Part shown: one piece after another, positions 1 to 12,364 of the stretch
Layout of the letters: the number at the start of each line of letters is the position of its first letter
Position numbering within the stretch: the stretch's first letter is position 1
Origin: Tetranychus cinnabarinus
Lineage: Eukaryota; Arthropoda; Arachnida; Trombidiformes; Tetranychidae
Direction of reading: 5' to 3'
Length of the DNA stretch: 64,000 nt
Assembly: GCA_022266195.1 (NCBI GenBank)
Contig: WHVY01000003.1
Span: 3,286,001 to 3,350,000, forward strand
Position numbers and translations under genes: made by a program
Notes under the pieces: model-generated
The model's input: only the letters and a program-made list of their open reading frames with translations
Told to the model about the DNA's origin: nothing
The model's database searches: none

Positions 1-443
1 TAATTTTTAATCGATTTTTGCTTGGCGACAACTTTTACATCAATTATTGCTAACTTTTGACAGGCTATGTTAAAATAAATCATATGATTAAGGAACAAGT
101 TAAGATCGTAAAATTTGTAAAGTCAAGATTATGCTAAGACTTGAGCCTTTAATGATGGCAATTATCTTTCAAAAGATCGATCCGTTAGTCGGAGTGCTAT
201 TCGTCGAATGGGCTTTACCTGAGAATAGGTATTTTCATCGATGGTATCGATATTAGCCGATTTTGCATCCGTTGCTACGGCAATTGTGTCATCAACTCCA
301 ATTACTGTGATGTCACAACAGCTTTGTATCTTTAAAGGGACACTAATTTGTTTTGTGTTTCCTTATCAAGATCTAATTGTAAATTGTTTAATTAATCCGT
401 CGTTGATTTTGGCTTTGTGATTGTAATAATTCAATTAAGAACA
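1..443. other. Upstream region of the SAC1 gene
   Basis: I see no open frame of note and no RNA gene here. The stretch is AT-rich and ends just before the SAC1 start codon, so it probably holds that gene's promoter and 5' UTR. I could not identify a TATA box or other element with confidence. Confidence 0.4.
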
Positions 444-3031
444 ATGAATAAACCAGAAACCAATACTCATGGGCCTTTGATGCTGTAAGTAAAATTATTG
501 TTTTGTTTAATCTTATTTTTGCTGATCAAATTTGTATTTTTTTATGATCATAAAGCAAATATTTTGTCCTGAATGATGTCTATATTTTTGAAATTTGTAT
601 CTTTCTTACAGTATCACTGGACCCGATAAGTTTTATATTCACCCAATAGGCAACGAAAATGAACTTTTAGTGGTAGACAGAGTCTCGCATACTATTGGGC
701 TTGAAACCAATACCGGCCAACTTGCCGTTGAAGGAATGTTCGGCCGTCAAATCCAAGGTATTCTTGGAATCATCAATCTTCTTGCTGGTCCTTATCTTGT
801 CGTTGTCACTCGTTCCACTAAAATTGGGCAGATATGTAATCAACCCGTGTATAGGGTTGAAGAGACTGATGTTATTTCTTACACTCGTAATACACTTCAC
901 CTTACTGAAGAGCAAGTTAATTATAATAATTCTTATCTGACAATGGTTAAAACTGTCCTTCGAACACCATATTTTTATTTCTCGTACTCTTACGATCTCA
1001 CTCATTCATTACAACGTTTATACAATTTTGGACCCGATTTCATCAAAGCCTCTCTATTTGAAAGAGTATGTCAATTAAAATTTTGTTTAAAATTGTTCAG
1101 GATTAATCATTTCCTTTCATTCTCCGTTTCCTAGGCGGAACATAGATTCTTATGGAATCATCATTTGATGAAGCCTCTCCTCAATCAACCCGAACTGTCG
1201 AAATATTGGTTACCTTTAATGCATGGATGTAAGTTGGCTTGATCTTATTGCATCTCAATTATTAATTCTGAGCTAATCGTATTATTCAGAAGCTTAATTA
1301 ACTTAGTTATTCACTTAACTCTTTAAAAGCTTGTAAGGATTTTATGTAAAACTTGTTTTATTTTTATTTTGGCATTTATCATGACTTTTTTTAGTTTTCA
1401 CTTTCCTTTCTAAGCCTTTATCCAGCAAATGATAATCTAACTTCTCTTTATTTATCTTCTTTACAGTCATAAATATCAGTTCAGTTGTTCTTAATAGAAA
1501 GGTCTTCCATTGGATCATAATTTCACGAAGAAGTAATACTCGAGCTGGTACTCGACTTTTTTATCGTGGGGCTGATCTTCAAGGAAATGTCGCTAATTTT
1601 GTTGAAACCGAACAGATAGTTGAATTTGAAAACAATCGGGGAAGTTATGTTCAAATTCGTGGATCAATACCACTGATATGGCAACAATACCCAAATCTTC
1701 GATACAAACCAACACCTGTTCTTATTTCTAACCAAATGCAACAAGAGGTCATCTCGAAACATATTGAAAGTCTTCTTCCAATGTATGGTAAAACTGTTTT
1801 AGTCAATTTGATTGATCTTAAAGGGGGAGAACTTGGATTGGAAAATAATTTAAGACATGCTGTTGAAAATTTAGCAAACCCTATGGTTCGCTATGAGCAT
1901 TTTGAGTTTCACCGAGAATGCGGTAAAATGCGATGGGATCGTCTTAATATTCTTATGGAAAGATTATCCCAAGAGCAGAAGGAATTCGGATATTTTCTTA
2001 TGCTTTCCGATGGGAATGTTGCATCACAACAAGATGGTATATTTCGTACCAATTGTATTGATAGTTTGGATCGAACTAATGTAGTTCAGAGTTTGATTGC
2101 AAAGAAAAATCTAACTGATCTATTACTTCGATTTGGAATTTTGGCACATGGAGAGCGTGTCGAAGATCATACAACACTTTACGGTTTATTCCGAAACAGT
2201 AAGTGTCATTACGATTTTCTTTGGAAGATTTTTTAAATATCTATTCATTTTTTATTATAGTTTGGGCTGATAATGCTGATATTTGTAGCATTGAGTATGC
2301 CGGAACAGGAGCCCTCAAAACTGATTATACACGAACTGGTAAACGAACACAAGTTGGAATGATTCGCGATGGAATGAATTCTTTGATAAGATATTATAAA
2401 AACAATTTTACCGATGGATTCAGACAAGTAAGGGACAATTTAAAGTTCTTTTTTTAATTTTCAATTATTCTAATAATTTGTCATTAATTTAGGATGCGAT
2501 CGATTTATTCCTTGGAAAATACATTATCAATGAAAACGAAGGTAAAACTTTACCGAGTCCACTGAGACCAAGAAGAGATTGGAAATATCTAGCAGTAAGT
2601 TTTACTCATATCGAAGCTTACAATGCATTTTATCAATTATTATACTTAAATTTAATTTATTTTCTCATTTAGCTACCCTGTATCTTCCTTGGTTCAACTG
2701 CAATGTTTTTCTTCAGTCTATTCATTCCAACCGGTAAGTAACTTTGTTATGATTCATAGTGAATAAGCTAAAATTGAATCTAATTGCTAGCACTGTTTTG
2801 GTAGTCGAAAGCAAAAGCATTCATGCATAGCAAACACGAATAAATCTTCCATTTTCACCATTTGAAAACCTTTGTTTCTTTCGTACAGAACACTCAACCA
2901 TTACCATGATGTATCTCTTATTCTGGGCAGCGATGATCGCTGGAAGCGCAACCGTTATAGTTTATTATGGAAATGAATTTGTTGATGTTCCGAGATTATG
3001 CCCAATCAGACGAAATGAGTCCAACAATTGA
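444..3031 (+). CDS. Sac1: Phosphatidylinositol-3-phosphatase SAC1 (SACM1L homologue)
   Basis: SAC1 is an ER/Golgi membrane enzyme that removes phosphate from PI4P and other monophosphoinositides. I read eight exons: 444-484, 612-1065, 1135-1228, 1467-2198, 2261-2427, 2493-2594, 2673-2733 and 2889-3031. They sum to 1794 nt, or 597 residues, close to the usual ~587. Every junction has GT-AG ends and keeps frame. The catalytic CX5R motif is CIDSLDRT near residue 393, inside the conserved block RTNCIDSLDRTNVVQS. It is followed by AGTGALKTDFTRTGKR-like residues and YYKNNFTDGFRQ. Two hydrophobic segments at the C-terminus, encoded around 2673-2733 and 2889-2970, match the family's two-pass membrane anchor. 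The start at 444 gives a short N-terminus that leads directly into the Sac domain. An AATAAA lies at 3109-3114, 78 bp after the stop. It appears intact and functional. Confidence 0.95.
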
Positions 3032-3605
3032 CTAGAGATCGCGTGACATTGAGCAAAAATCACCGTAATGTTTGTTAACAAAGATTGCGGATGATTATTT
3101 ATAAATTAAATAAAAATCAATGTATCAATATGACTTTATGATGGTAAAGGTTGATCGGCAATATTTATCGATTCTAAATTTAAATTTAAACTTGAGATGA
3201 TATTGATCGATCTTAATATTTATCCAAAAGCTGAAATGGAAAAATTTCAACAAAAAAGCGTCAAAAAAAGCAAAAATTAAAATACCAGGTTGATTACAGC
3301 TACCAATTTTTGTAGGTGTAGCAATTTACATTGTAATGATCAAATTACAATGCAATAGTCACGAGACTTTATCACCTTATCTTTCATGGCGTATTCCGTG
3401 CATCCAAGGGTTATACTCATTAAGCTACTTGTATTTGAAATCTGGCGAACAGTTTGGTTGATAGTATTGAGTCAAATTCTCCCGTTTTCATGATTCATTT
3501 CAAAAGATCGATAACCGATAGAATTGTAAGCTTCAATGATCGATTTTAGATTATTCGATTTTTTACAACTTCATTTGTGAAAGCAGAGCAGAGTTTATTT
3601 TTCAG
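3032..3605. other. Intergenic region between SAC1 and the LMBRD2-like pseudogene
   Basis: It contains the SAC1 poly(A) signal at 3109-3114. I looked for the missing N-terminal membrane segments of LMBRD2 in all three forward frames and did not find them. A splice-acceptor-like pyrimidine run ends in CAG at 3605. Confidence 0.4.
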
Positions 3606-4515
3606 ACTGCTTATCGCCAGTGTTTAATTGAAGCAAATGTCACAATATCAAGCACAACCACGACTACTACTACAACAACTACTACAACCACAACTGTTTC
3701 ACCAAATGCTACTGAATTACCATTGCACAACATTACCTCTCCTCCAGTGAGTAACACCACTGATAATGGCTCTTCTAGTACTGATAACTCTGAAATATTG
3801 GAGGAAATTTGTGGACATCCATGGAGTTATGCTCAAAAAGACGTACTTCTTACTCTTTGGGGCTTAGTATATTGGTCTATTCAAGCTTTGACGTGGGGAA
3901 TCTTGCCTATCATGCAGAGTTACTCTATGGCTGGCGATTTTACCAGACTTGGCAAAATAAAATCTGCTTTTGTTGCTAATGCCATTTATTACGGATCATT
4001 TGCAACAATATTTTTCATCATTCTTATATGTTGCCATTCGCACATCATTGGGTATGGCTGAATTAAAAGTTATTTGCACAACCGCTTCAAACACCTGGGT
4101 TTTATTTCTATTGGTTGTACTTCTTGGGTATGGTCTGGTTGAAATACCCAGAAGCTGTTTCAATACATCACTTCATGGCAGAACGTTAACCTATCTTTAT
4201 TTTAAAGTAGCTAAGCTAAGCGCTGAAAAAATTGAAGCAGAAGAAAGATTAGAAGATGTTCTAGATGAGATAAATTGTGCATATCAAGCTATATCACCAA
4301 ACAATACTCGTTTCCGTCAATATATCAACGAGATACTGGATAAATGTCCAACAGACTGGAGAAATAATTTACTTTCTCGATATCAGAATCTCGACCGTGG
4401 CTCATCATCAGCTATCAGATCGGGCCGAATTGCTTATACGGAGAAATCAGCTCCGAAAGATTATCAATCCTTTGAATCTCGACAGCCACCAACCAACTTA
4501 TTTGATGATATTTAA
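3606..4515 (+). pseudogene. Truncated, frameshifted LMBRD2-like pseudogene
   Basis: The conceptual protein matches LMBR1 domain-containing protein 2, a multi-pass membrane protein of the LIMR family. The block LPIMQSYSMAGDFTRLGKIK, the AIYYGS segment, LLGYGLVEIPRS and YFKVAKLSAEKIEAEE are recognisable, and the end (PPTNLFDDI) resembles the family's C-terminus. Three lesions are visible. No start codon or N-terminal membrane helices precede it. The frame shifts near 4027-4035, between ILI and YVAIRTS. About 370 residues of the middle are missing, because the text jumps from the CPTDW block straight to the C-terminal tail. There are no introns inside. An acceptor-like CAG immediately before 3606 suggests it was cut from a duplicated gene rather than reverse-transcribed. 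A poly-threonine codon run lies at 3655-3700. A single-base sequencing error could explain the frameshift but not the deletion. Confidence 0.75.
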
Positions 4516-5190
4516 AGAATTGTTATTATTTATTTTTATGGCTGATTTGGGAGATCATCCTTATATTTTGAGAGATAATTTCATCTCAATAGCTGAATTT
4601 AAAGTTGAAAGTTCGTTATGAAAAAGACCAACATATTGAACAGCAGACAATTCCGAAACTCAGCTTTGAAAATTCATACACGAAATTGTTTATTCATCAT
4701 CTTATCTATTATGATTCCATTTTCTTTTACATCTTAATTCACAGCAAATCTAATTGTAACTAAGACATGATGATATGTTCGTGGCGACTTGAAATGCCTA
4801 TAAGGATCATTTGGATTTTGGCTTCTTAACAATGTGTAATATAAAAACGGATAAAATGATATGATTTACATTAATTCAGTGTATTGTCAAACTATTGATA
4901 AATGTAAAAATAAAAAATATTTTGAAACTGATTCATATTATTACTATTTTATTTTATGTAAAAATTTAAAATCATCAAATTTGATTTATTTGTTAGTAAG
5001 AGTAGCAGTTTGTCAGGCCAATTTTCGTAAGAAAGTGACAACGATTGTGAAAAAATGACTGAAGGTTTCAAGCAAAAAGAAGCAAAAATTTGAGTTCGTG
5101 TATATCCTTAAAGCTAATGCAATTATTTTGTCTTTGAAATAAATAATTTGAGATCAGATTTATTCTATTAACGTGTTGATAGAAACATAA
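4516..5190. other. Non-coding stretch before the repeat array
   Basis: Very AT-rich sequence with no credible gene. The short forward frame at 4861-5058 has no recognisable content and is probably chance. Confidence 0.4.
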
Positions 5191-7563
5191 TGAAAATTCG
5201 ATCGCCTTTTATTCAGCAATGGGAGCAGATTTTTTCATGAAACTTATTCCACAGATGTCGATTTGAACGATCAATCAGACAATGCACTTATTTTTACAAA
5301 TAAAATTTTGGTTTTTCAGCGAAATCGATTAGTTCGATTTTGTGTTTAACCGATCGCTTTCTACGACCGTAATGTTTAGAGAGCTAAAACTTATCATTTT
5401 AGCATAATGATTGTTGCTTCACATCATAGATTGAATAATTTCATCAATTGATCAATAGTTCTCTGGATTTTGGCCATTGGACTTTAAACTTTGAGCCTCG
5501 ATATCTCGAGAATGGTGGAACTTGCTGGTAGTCATCATTCTTTCACTAATTCAGTTCTTTATTAGTTAATAAATCAATGCATTTTAACAACTTTCCATTA
5601 GCGCACCCAGGTCTTGATTTTTTGGGTTGTAAATGCATCAGCAACAACTTATTTAGAAAACAAGCTCATTTCAACCCATTTCATAGTAAATAAACCAATT
5701 TTCTGGTAAAACTTGCAAATGAAATACAAAAAGTGTTGCAAAAGGCTCGAACATTTGAGTTAAGAGTTGAGACTTGGTAGATTTGTAGGAACATGACAAC
5801 TGAGTCCATTGGTGCAATTGAATAATTCATCCGATAAACAGTTTTCTAGAAAATCGAATTTAAAGTTGAAACTTCGAGCGCGTTTTATTCAGCTATAGAA
5901 GCAGACTTTTTCATAGGAATCATTTCAATGATTAAACTTTTGATGTCTAACGAGAAAATGCACTTATTTTTAGAAATAAAACTTTTCTTTTTCTGTAAAA
6001 CAGATAAGTTCGATTTTCATTTAAATCGATCGCATTCTATAACGGTAATAGATAGCGAGCTAAAACGTATTATTTGTGCATACAAATTGTTGGTTCATAT
6101 TATGGATTAAAAAATTTTAACGATTGGTCAATAGTTCTCTTGATTTTGGCCATTAGCTTTAAAACTTTGAGCCTCGATATGTCTAGAATGGCATCACCTA
6201 CAATCATCATTCCTGTGCCAATTCAATCAACCACTGATTAGTAATTCAACTAAACTTGATAATTTTCCATAAGCACATTCGGGGAACGATATTTGGGTTG
6301 TAAATGAACGAGAAACAACTTATTCAACAAACAAAACTCATCTAAACCCATTTGCTAGTGAACAAACCAATTTTCTGGTTAAGCTTACAAATGAAATGCA
6401 AAAAGTGATGCTAAAGGCTGGAAAATTTGATTTAAAGGTTGAGATTTAGTTGGCCTTGTAGGGAAATGAAAACTGAATCCATTGGTATCATTAAATAATT
6501 CATCCGATGAACAATTTGCGAACAAATCGAGGTCAAAGTTGAAAATTCGATCGCCTTTTATTCAGCAATGGGAGCAGATTTTTTCATGAAACTTATTCCA
6601 GAGATGTCGATTTGAACGATCCATCAGAAAATGCACTTATTTTTACAAACAAAACTTTATTTTTTCTGCAAAACAGATTAGTTCGATTTTCAATTTAACC
6701 GATCGCTTTCGGTGACCGTAATGTTTAGAGAGCTGAAACTTATTATTTATCCATAATAATTGTTGCTTCACATCATAGATTGAATAATTTCATCAATTGA
6801 TCAATAGTTCCTTTGATTTTGGCCATTGACCTTAAAACCTTTTAGCCTCGATATCTCGAGAATGGTGGAATTTACAGTCATCATTCTTTCACTAATTTAG
6901 TTCTTTATTAGTTAATAATTCAATGCAATTTAATAAATTTCCATTAGACCATCTGGGTCTTGATTTTTCGGGTTGTAAATGCACCAACAACAACTAATTC
7001 AACAATATAAAATCATTTCAACCCATTTCTTAGTGAATAAACCACTTTTCTTGTCAAACTTGCAAATGAAATGCAGAAAGTACTGCAAAAGGCTCGAACA
7101 TTTGAGTTAAGAGTTGAGACTTGGTGGATTTGTACGGACATGACAACTGAGTCCATTGGTGCTATTAAATAATTCATCCGATAAACAGTTTACTAGAAAA
7201 TCGAGTCCAAAGTTGAAACTTCGAGCGCGTTTTGTTCAGCAATGGAAGCAGATTTTTTCATAGGAATCATTTCAACGATTAAACTTTTGATGTCTAAAGA
7301 GAAAATGCACTTATTTCGAAAAATAGAACTTTTCTTTTTCTGTAAAACAGATAAGTTCGATTTTCATTTAAACCGATCGCATTCTATAACGTTAATAGTT
7401 AGCGAGCTAAAACGTATTATTTGTGCATACAAATTGTTGATTCATATTACAAATCAAATACTTTTAACAATTGGCCAATAGTTCTCTTGATTTTGGCCAT
7501 TGGCCTTAAAACTTTGAGCCTCGATATTTCGAGAATGGCAGAGCTTACAGTCATCATTCCTGC
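5191..7563. repeat. Higher-order tandem array, four ~670 bp units arranged as two A-B dimers
   Basis: Four related units follow head to tail, starting near 5191, 5860, 6533 and 7205; the last is incomplete. Each opens with a CGATCGCCTTTTATTCAGC-like or CGAGCGCGTTTTATTCAGC-like block. Each then has an AAATGCACTTATTT block, a paired AGTTCGATTTTC and CGATCGC block, and a CTCGATATCTCGAGAATGG block. Units 1 and 3 share variants (ATGGGAGCAGATTTTTTCAT; ATGTCGATTTGAACGAT), and so do units 2 and 4 (AAGCAGA; TTAAACTTTTGATGTCTA). This implies duplication of a ~1340 bp dimer. No domain is encoded. The short frames in units 2 and 4 (5928-6110, 7242-7481) look fortuitous. Confidence 0.85.
6187..6889. repeat. 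Left arm of a ~703 bp inverted repeat
   Basis: This segment lies inside the tandem array, covering the end of unit 2 and the start of unit 3. It is the near-perfect reverse complement of 7814-8516. Both arms have the same length, with only a few substitutions visible, mostly near 6219-6240. Confidence 0.9.
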
Positions 7564-7813
7564 GCCTAACATTAGATTTTATTATGAGCTATAACATGAT
7601 ATAACTGGATACTTAATAAAATTTGAACTAATTCATTTAATAATCAATATACTTCTAGCCAAAGGATTTGTGTTTGCAAAAATTTAAAACCTTTAAAAAC
7701 AAAATATCAAATCTGACAAAATAAGAAAACAATGCGGTGACATTTTCTGTAAGATCTTGAACAATTTAATATTTCGATATATTATATCCCATGATAAAGT
7801 CTAATATTTGATC
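7564..7813. other. Unique spacer inside the inverted repeat
   Basis: This AT-rich sequence does not resemble the repeat unit. It separates the end of the direct array from the inverted arm. Confidence 0.5.
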
Positions 7814-8516
7814 AAAGAATGATGACTGTAAATTCCACCATTCTCGAGATATCGAGGCTAAAAGGTTTTAAGGTCAATGGCCAAAATCAAAGGAACTATT
7901 GATCAATTGATGAAATTATTCAATCTATGATGTGAAGCAACAATTATTATGGATAAATAATAAGTTTCAGCTCTCTAAACATTACGGTCACCGAAAGCGA
8001 TCGGTTAAATTGAAAATCGAACTAATCTGTTTTGCAGAAAAAATAAAGTTTTGTTTGTAAAAATAAGTGCATTTTCTGATGGATCGTTCAAATCGACATC
8101 TCTGGAATAAGTTTCATGAAAAAATCTGCTCCCATTGCTGAATAAAAGGCGATCGAATTTTCAACTTTGACCTCGATTTGTTCGCAAATTGTTCATCGGA
8201 TGAATTATTTAATGATACCAATGGATTCAGTTTTCATTTCCCTACAAGGCCAACTAAATCTCAACCTTTAAATCAAATTTTCCAGCCTTTAGCATCACTT
8301 TTTGCATTTCATTTGTAAGCTTAACCAGAAAATTGGTTTGTTCACTAGCAAATGGGTTTAGATGAGTTTTGTTTGTTGAATAAGTTGTTTCTCGTTCATT
8401 TACAACCCAAATATCGTTCCCCGAATGTGCTTATGGAAAATTATCAAGTTTAGTTGAATTACTTATTAGTGTAAGATTGAATCGGCACAGGAATGATGAT
8501 TGTAGGTGATGCCATT
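7814..8516. repeat. Right arm of the ~703 bp inverted repeat
   Basis: Reverse complement of 6187-6889. A transcript across both arms could fold into a long hairpin with a ~920 nt loop. The near-identity suggests a recent inverted duplication or gene-conversion event within the array. Confidence 0.9.
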
Positions 8517-8860
8517 ATTGAATAAAAGGCGATCGAAGTTTCAACTATGACCTCGATTCAGCGGATTCAGTTTGCATTTCCCTACAATATCCACTAAATC
8601 TCAACCTTTAAATCAAATTTTCCAGCCTTTTACATCATTTTTTCATTTCATAGTCTGGTCGATCAATGAAGTCAATCAGTCAAATTAGCAAAATGAGTTA
8701 TAATATGAAAAAATCTGGTTGATCAACTAGTTAGTTATACAAAGGCGATTGAAATTTCAACTTTTACTTCGATTTCCTCGAAAACTTGGGTTCAGAGAAA
8801 TGGATCTAGTTTTTATGCCCCGTACAAACTAACAGAGTATAAATTTGAAAGAAATCAATT
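8517..8860. repeat. Degenerate inverted copies of the repeat family
   Basis: After the arm ends, two partial family copies follow in inverted orientation. They are marked by AAAGGCGATCGAAGTTTCAA near 8526 and AAAGGCGATTGAAATTTCAA near 8740. Confidence 0.7.
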
Positions 8861-9789
8861 TTACCCGTTTTTGCCTATTTTGTCAATTTGTGCATGAATG
8901 TCATAATTGTGTTGATTGTTTCTATTTAGTATCAATCTACTTTTTCTATTAATTTTTACTTAAATTGCTTTGCGTCCTGGCGAATATTTGTTTGATTTTC
9001 CTTAAAATTTGTCCACCTTTAATAATTTTGACTCTTATACATTATAGTGAGAAAGTGTGAAACAGAAACTATATTATATAATTACATGGATTGTATGAAT
9101 TATATTAAGAATGGATAAGTGAGAAACAGAAACTATGTGTTATGAACATTTTAGCTTTGCAATTGTATTTTATTTTCGTTCAAAATGATACCAGTAGAAA
9201 TCAACTAAATAAATCGATTAGGAATGATATAAATAACCTCAAAGTTAAACATGGATAAAGTATGGCCTTACAAATAGTATTAATTGAATGATATTTTCAT
9301 TGTAAGTGCATTTCGATCAATCTCAAATTTTTTTGCTGATATTTGACAAGAAATCCGATTTTTTATTCATTTTTCTTTTCAGTTTATGACAATGTATTAA
9401 GCTTATTAGTATTGAGATATTAACACTTAATTTTGAAAGGGCATAACAAATCACTTTAATGAAATAACGAAACAACTATGTTTTTGTTTCTATAATTTAT
9501 TTTTTTTCAATCATATATTATTTAAATTGCAATTTTTATAACATCTTCTTTATATTTATATATATTTAAAGTTTTCTAAATATATATGGGCACTTAAGCG
9601 TATTTTCATCTTTCTCTTTTTGTGTTTTGATTAACGAGATCAAGAGAAATGTTTTAGATCGTTATAATTTCGTTTTAGGCTGCGTCGCCATTCAATAAAA
9701 AACAAATTTGACTGTTGAAAGATGACTGATGAAGAGATGAATAGAGATCGTTAGTTTCCAATCTTTGTTCTCAATGACTTGCTCCCCAT
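8861..9789. other. AT-rich region downstream of the RING E3 ligase gene
   Basis: This is mostly 3' flank of the minus-strand gene that ends at 9790. A small direct repeat of an ACAGAAACTAT-containing phrase occurs at about 9048-9070 and 9115-9135. I see no gene. Confidence 0.4.
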
Positions 9790-12364
9790 TTATGATTTAA
9801 ATATCCTGACAGCTCTGACAACATATTGCCTGCAGATTGGACATTCGTTCATTCTTTTACCGCAATCGATACATGTAACTACATGGCCACATTCAAGGAG
9901 AACACAGTCGATCAGCTTCTCCATACAAATTTTACAAGCATTATCATCGTCCAAATCTTGTGATCCTGTAAGAGAAAGAGAGAAAAAATAAAATAAAATT
10001 AGTTAATATCAACATGGGTGTTTAATCAATGCAAAGCTAATGCTTACCTCTTTCTCTAGCTTTATTAACATCTCTCCATAATCTAATAGCCTTTTCAAGA
10101 AGCTCTTCCTTCTCACAGCATCCTTTGAAATCAACAAAATTGCGGGTTAGTAGCAATTTTATTTGACGAATGCTTAGATCACGAATCTGTTCCTCGCTTG
10201 TTAGATCAGCAATGTTAAATGGCTTGAAATCAGTATTGAGACTTGATGATGAGTTGCTATCATAATTGATATTTTCTTTAGAAACAGTTTCTTCATTTCG
10301 ATGGGTTGAACCAGATGTAGTGGCATCCGTGGTTGAGCTATTTGAACTGGAATTACTGTCAGCTGTTGAATCAGTATTATTAGATGTCAGTATCAAAGGA
10401 GTATCAGTAGTGGTACTTGTATTTGTATTGGTGTTGATATTATTGGCTTCAGAGCTATTGTCTCGAGGTGGACGATTTATGTTAGATGGCCGATTAATTG
10501 GATCTTCAGTTTCAACAAAAACCCAACTTTCTTCATCTTGACGAGGAATACGATTTGTAGAATGATTTGAGCTTGTATTTGAGCTAGTATTTAAGTTATT
10601 CAAAGGGCTTGTTGGATAAGAGTTAGAGGGCGAATAGTGGCGCCGACCATGGTCACCATTGCGTAGGATTAGATCTACCAATTCAGATTTTTCCTGTTTA
10701 AAAGAGAAAGAAAAATAAATTAAAATTATTATAATTGTTAAGTAGATTGATACAAAGTAGTAACAAAATGAGGAGTTCACATTTTACCTTACAAAATCGA
10801 TGAGGTATACGTTTTTTATCCATGTACCATTTAAGGTCCTTGATTCTTAATTCAAGAAGAGCGGTTCGTTCGAGAGGTTGCATATTGAAGATACGACAGC
10901 GACGACATCGGGCACGCCTAAGACTTGCGAAGAAGTCATGATTCCCATCTTTGGGGAAGCAATTAACACAGTAATCCATACTACAGTCAGAGCAGGTTTT
11001 CTGTTAGAAGAGAATGTGAATGACGGTTAAAAGAAGAATACATTTTAAATGCTTCATCTGTAATCTTTTTAGATAGAAGCTCATAGGAAGGAGTTGAAGT
11101 AAAAAAAATTGAAGATTAAAAGTGTAGACTCAAATCGTTTATCATTTGATTTTACATCTTCATAAATACCAAAAGCATTTTTAAACAATCTCATAGCTTA
11201 ACAGCTTTTTTGAACTATTTAATCATATTCTTATTATCTGATACAGCTAGATAACTAATTGATACACTCTAAGAATCAGTTTTTAGTTGTCAAATTCAGA
11301 ATGGCAAAGATAACAAGCAGATAATTTTTTTCTCCAGCTGATTCCTCATCAACCAATAGTTGATTATTCATTTGATCCAAGGATAATTGTGCAAATATTA
11401 AACTCAGGGACAACCGGTACTCGAGGCGATCTCATCACTTAAATAATGATTGGATGATCATACTAATGGAAAATTGTAGCTACATTTCAATTAAAACATA
11501 ATGCACGTAAGATTAGGCAGTGTTGGTTAGCTATTAATGTAAAAGGGTGCAACATTACTTCAATAGTTCAAACATCGACTGATAAACGTTTGAGTAATCA
11601 AATAAATACAGAGGTACTAATGTTTTGACACCCAAGGGACAAAGAATTCCTTCAGGAATTAATATAAAATCACCCATTGAGTCAAGTGATCTTGATAAGT
11701 GATTGGGAATAAAATCAGGGAAAAAGCCTGACAAATAGCCAGCTTATTTAAGATGAAAATATTTGAACTCATATTATGCTAAACATAAATCATGATAGAC
11801 TTGGCTCAAGTCAAATACGGATCCAGAAGGTTGAAAAAACATGTTGATAGGTTGAGGCCTTTGTATAATGAGATAGATTATAAAGAGAAGATGGATATTT
11901 GGAGTGTGGTAACTCTATGGTAACCAGAGATGATTTAAAATTTTTATGAGAATAAATGAGCAAACCTTTCGCTTGAGAAAATGGAATTTGGTACCACAAT
12001 TTTCACAAACCATAATTAAACGTGATCCCGAAGAGGGGTTGGATCCAGTCGAGGTTGATGGCGATGGTGTTTCGTTGCGAGTAGTTGTTGTTGATGATCG
12101 TTGTTTAGGAATCAATGTTGATAAATTGGGTGGAGAGAATCGTGCGGATGTGAGGGTGTCAGTAATGTTTGCAAAATTAATACTAGGAAATTCAAAATGA
12201 AAGTTAAACCCATTGGCGGTTGTTGATGATGAAGAGCCTACAGTAGGTGATGTTGGTGAGTTAGCGTTGATTCCAGTTCCTGGATTAACCCGAGGATTAC
12301 TTGGTCTACTATTGGTTGATGCTTGAGGTCCCGTTGAACGATTAAAAAATGTACTTGCATTCAT
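9790..12364 (-). CDS. RNF34: RING E3 ubiquitin ligase of the RNF34/RFFL (CARP) family
   Basis: Members of this family are E3 ubiquitin ligases that join a FYVE-like zinc finger, SAP-like helices and a C-terminal RING, and act at membranes and in death-receptor/p53 regulation. Four exons on the minus strand, in transcript order: 12364-11966, 11000-10788, 10693-10048 and 9965-9790. They total 1434 nt, or 477 residues, with phase kept. The N-terminus (1-110) is Ser/Thr/Asn-rich and low-complexity. The FYVE-like finger begins with MVCENCGTKF and continues in exon 2 with CSDCSMDYCVNCF and ARCRRC. A SAP-like stretch (LELRIKDLKWYM) follows. A second SAP-like element, LSIRQIKLLLTRNFVDFKGC, is near residues 380-400. 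The RING runs from CKICMEKL to CPICRQY and ends KS. The Ser/Asn/Thr-rich linker makes it longer than the ~370-residue vertebrate proteins. The first intron is ~965 bp. The vertebrate RNF34 and RFFL cannot be told apart here. Confidence 0.92.
11001..11965 (-). other. Intron 1 of the RNF34-like gene
   Basis: The donor GGTTTG lies at 11966/11965 and the acceptor TTCTAACAG at 11001. I see no nested gene. The frame at 11811-11999 is exon read-through. Confidence 0.7.

Noticed and set aside
3970..4515. LMBRD2-like frame as a functional small gene
   Set aside because: It starts mid-helix, the upstream part is in another frame, and the core of the family is missing.
5928..6110. Short frame repeated at 7242-7481 as a conserved small protein
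   Set aside because: Both lie in duplicated repeat units, so similarity is expected from the DNA. Composition is random-like and the other units do not keep the frame.
10266..10541. Plus-strand frame inside the E3 ligase gene
   Set aside because: Antisense shadow of a low-complexity Ser/Asn/Thr-rich exon.
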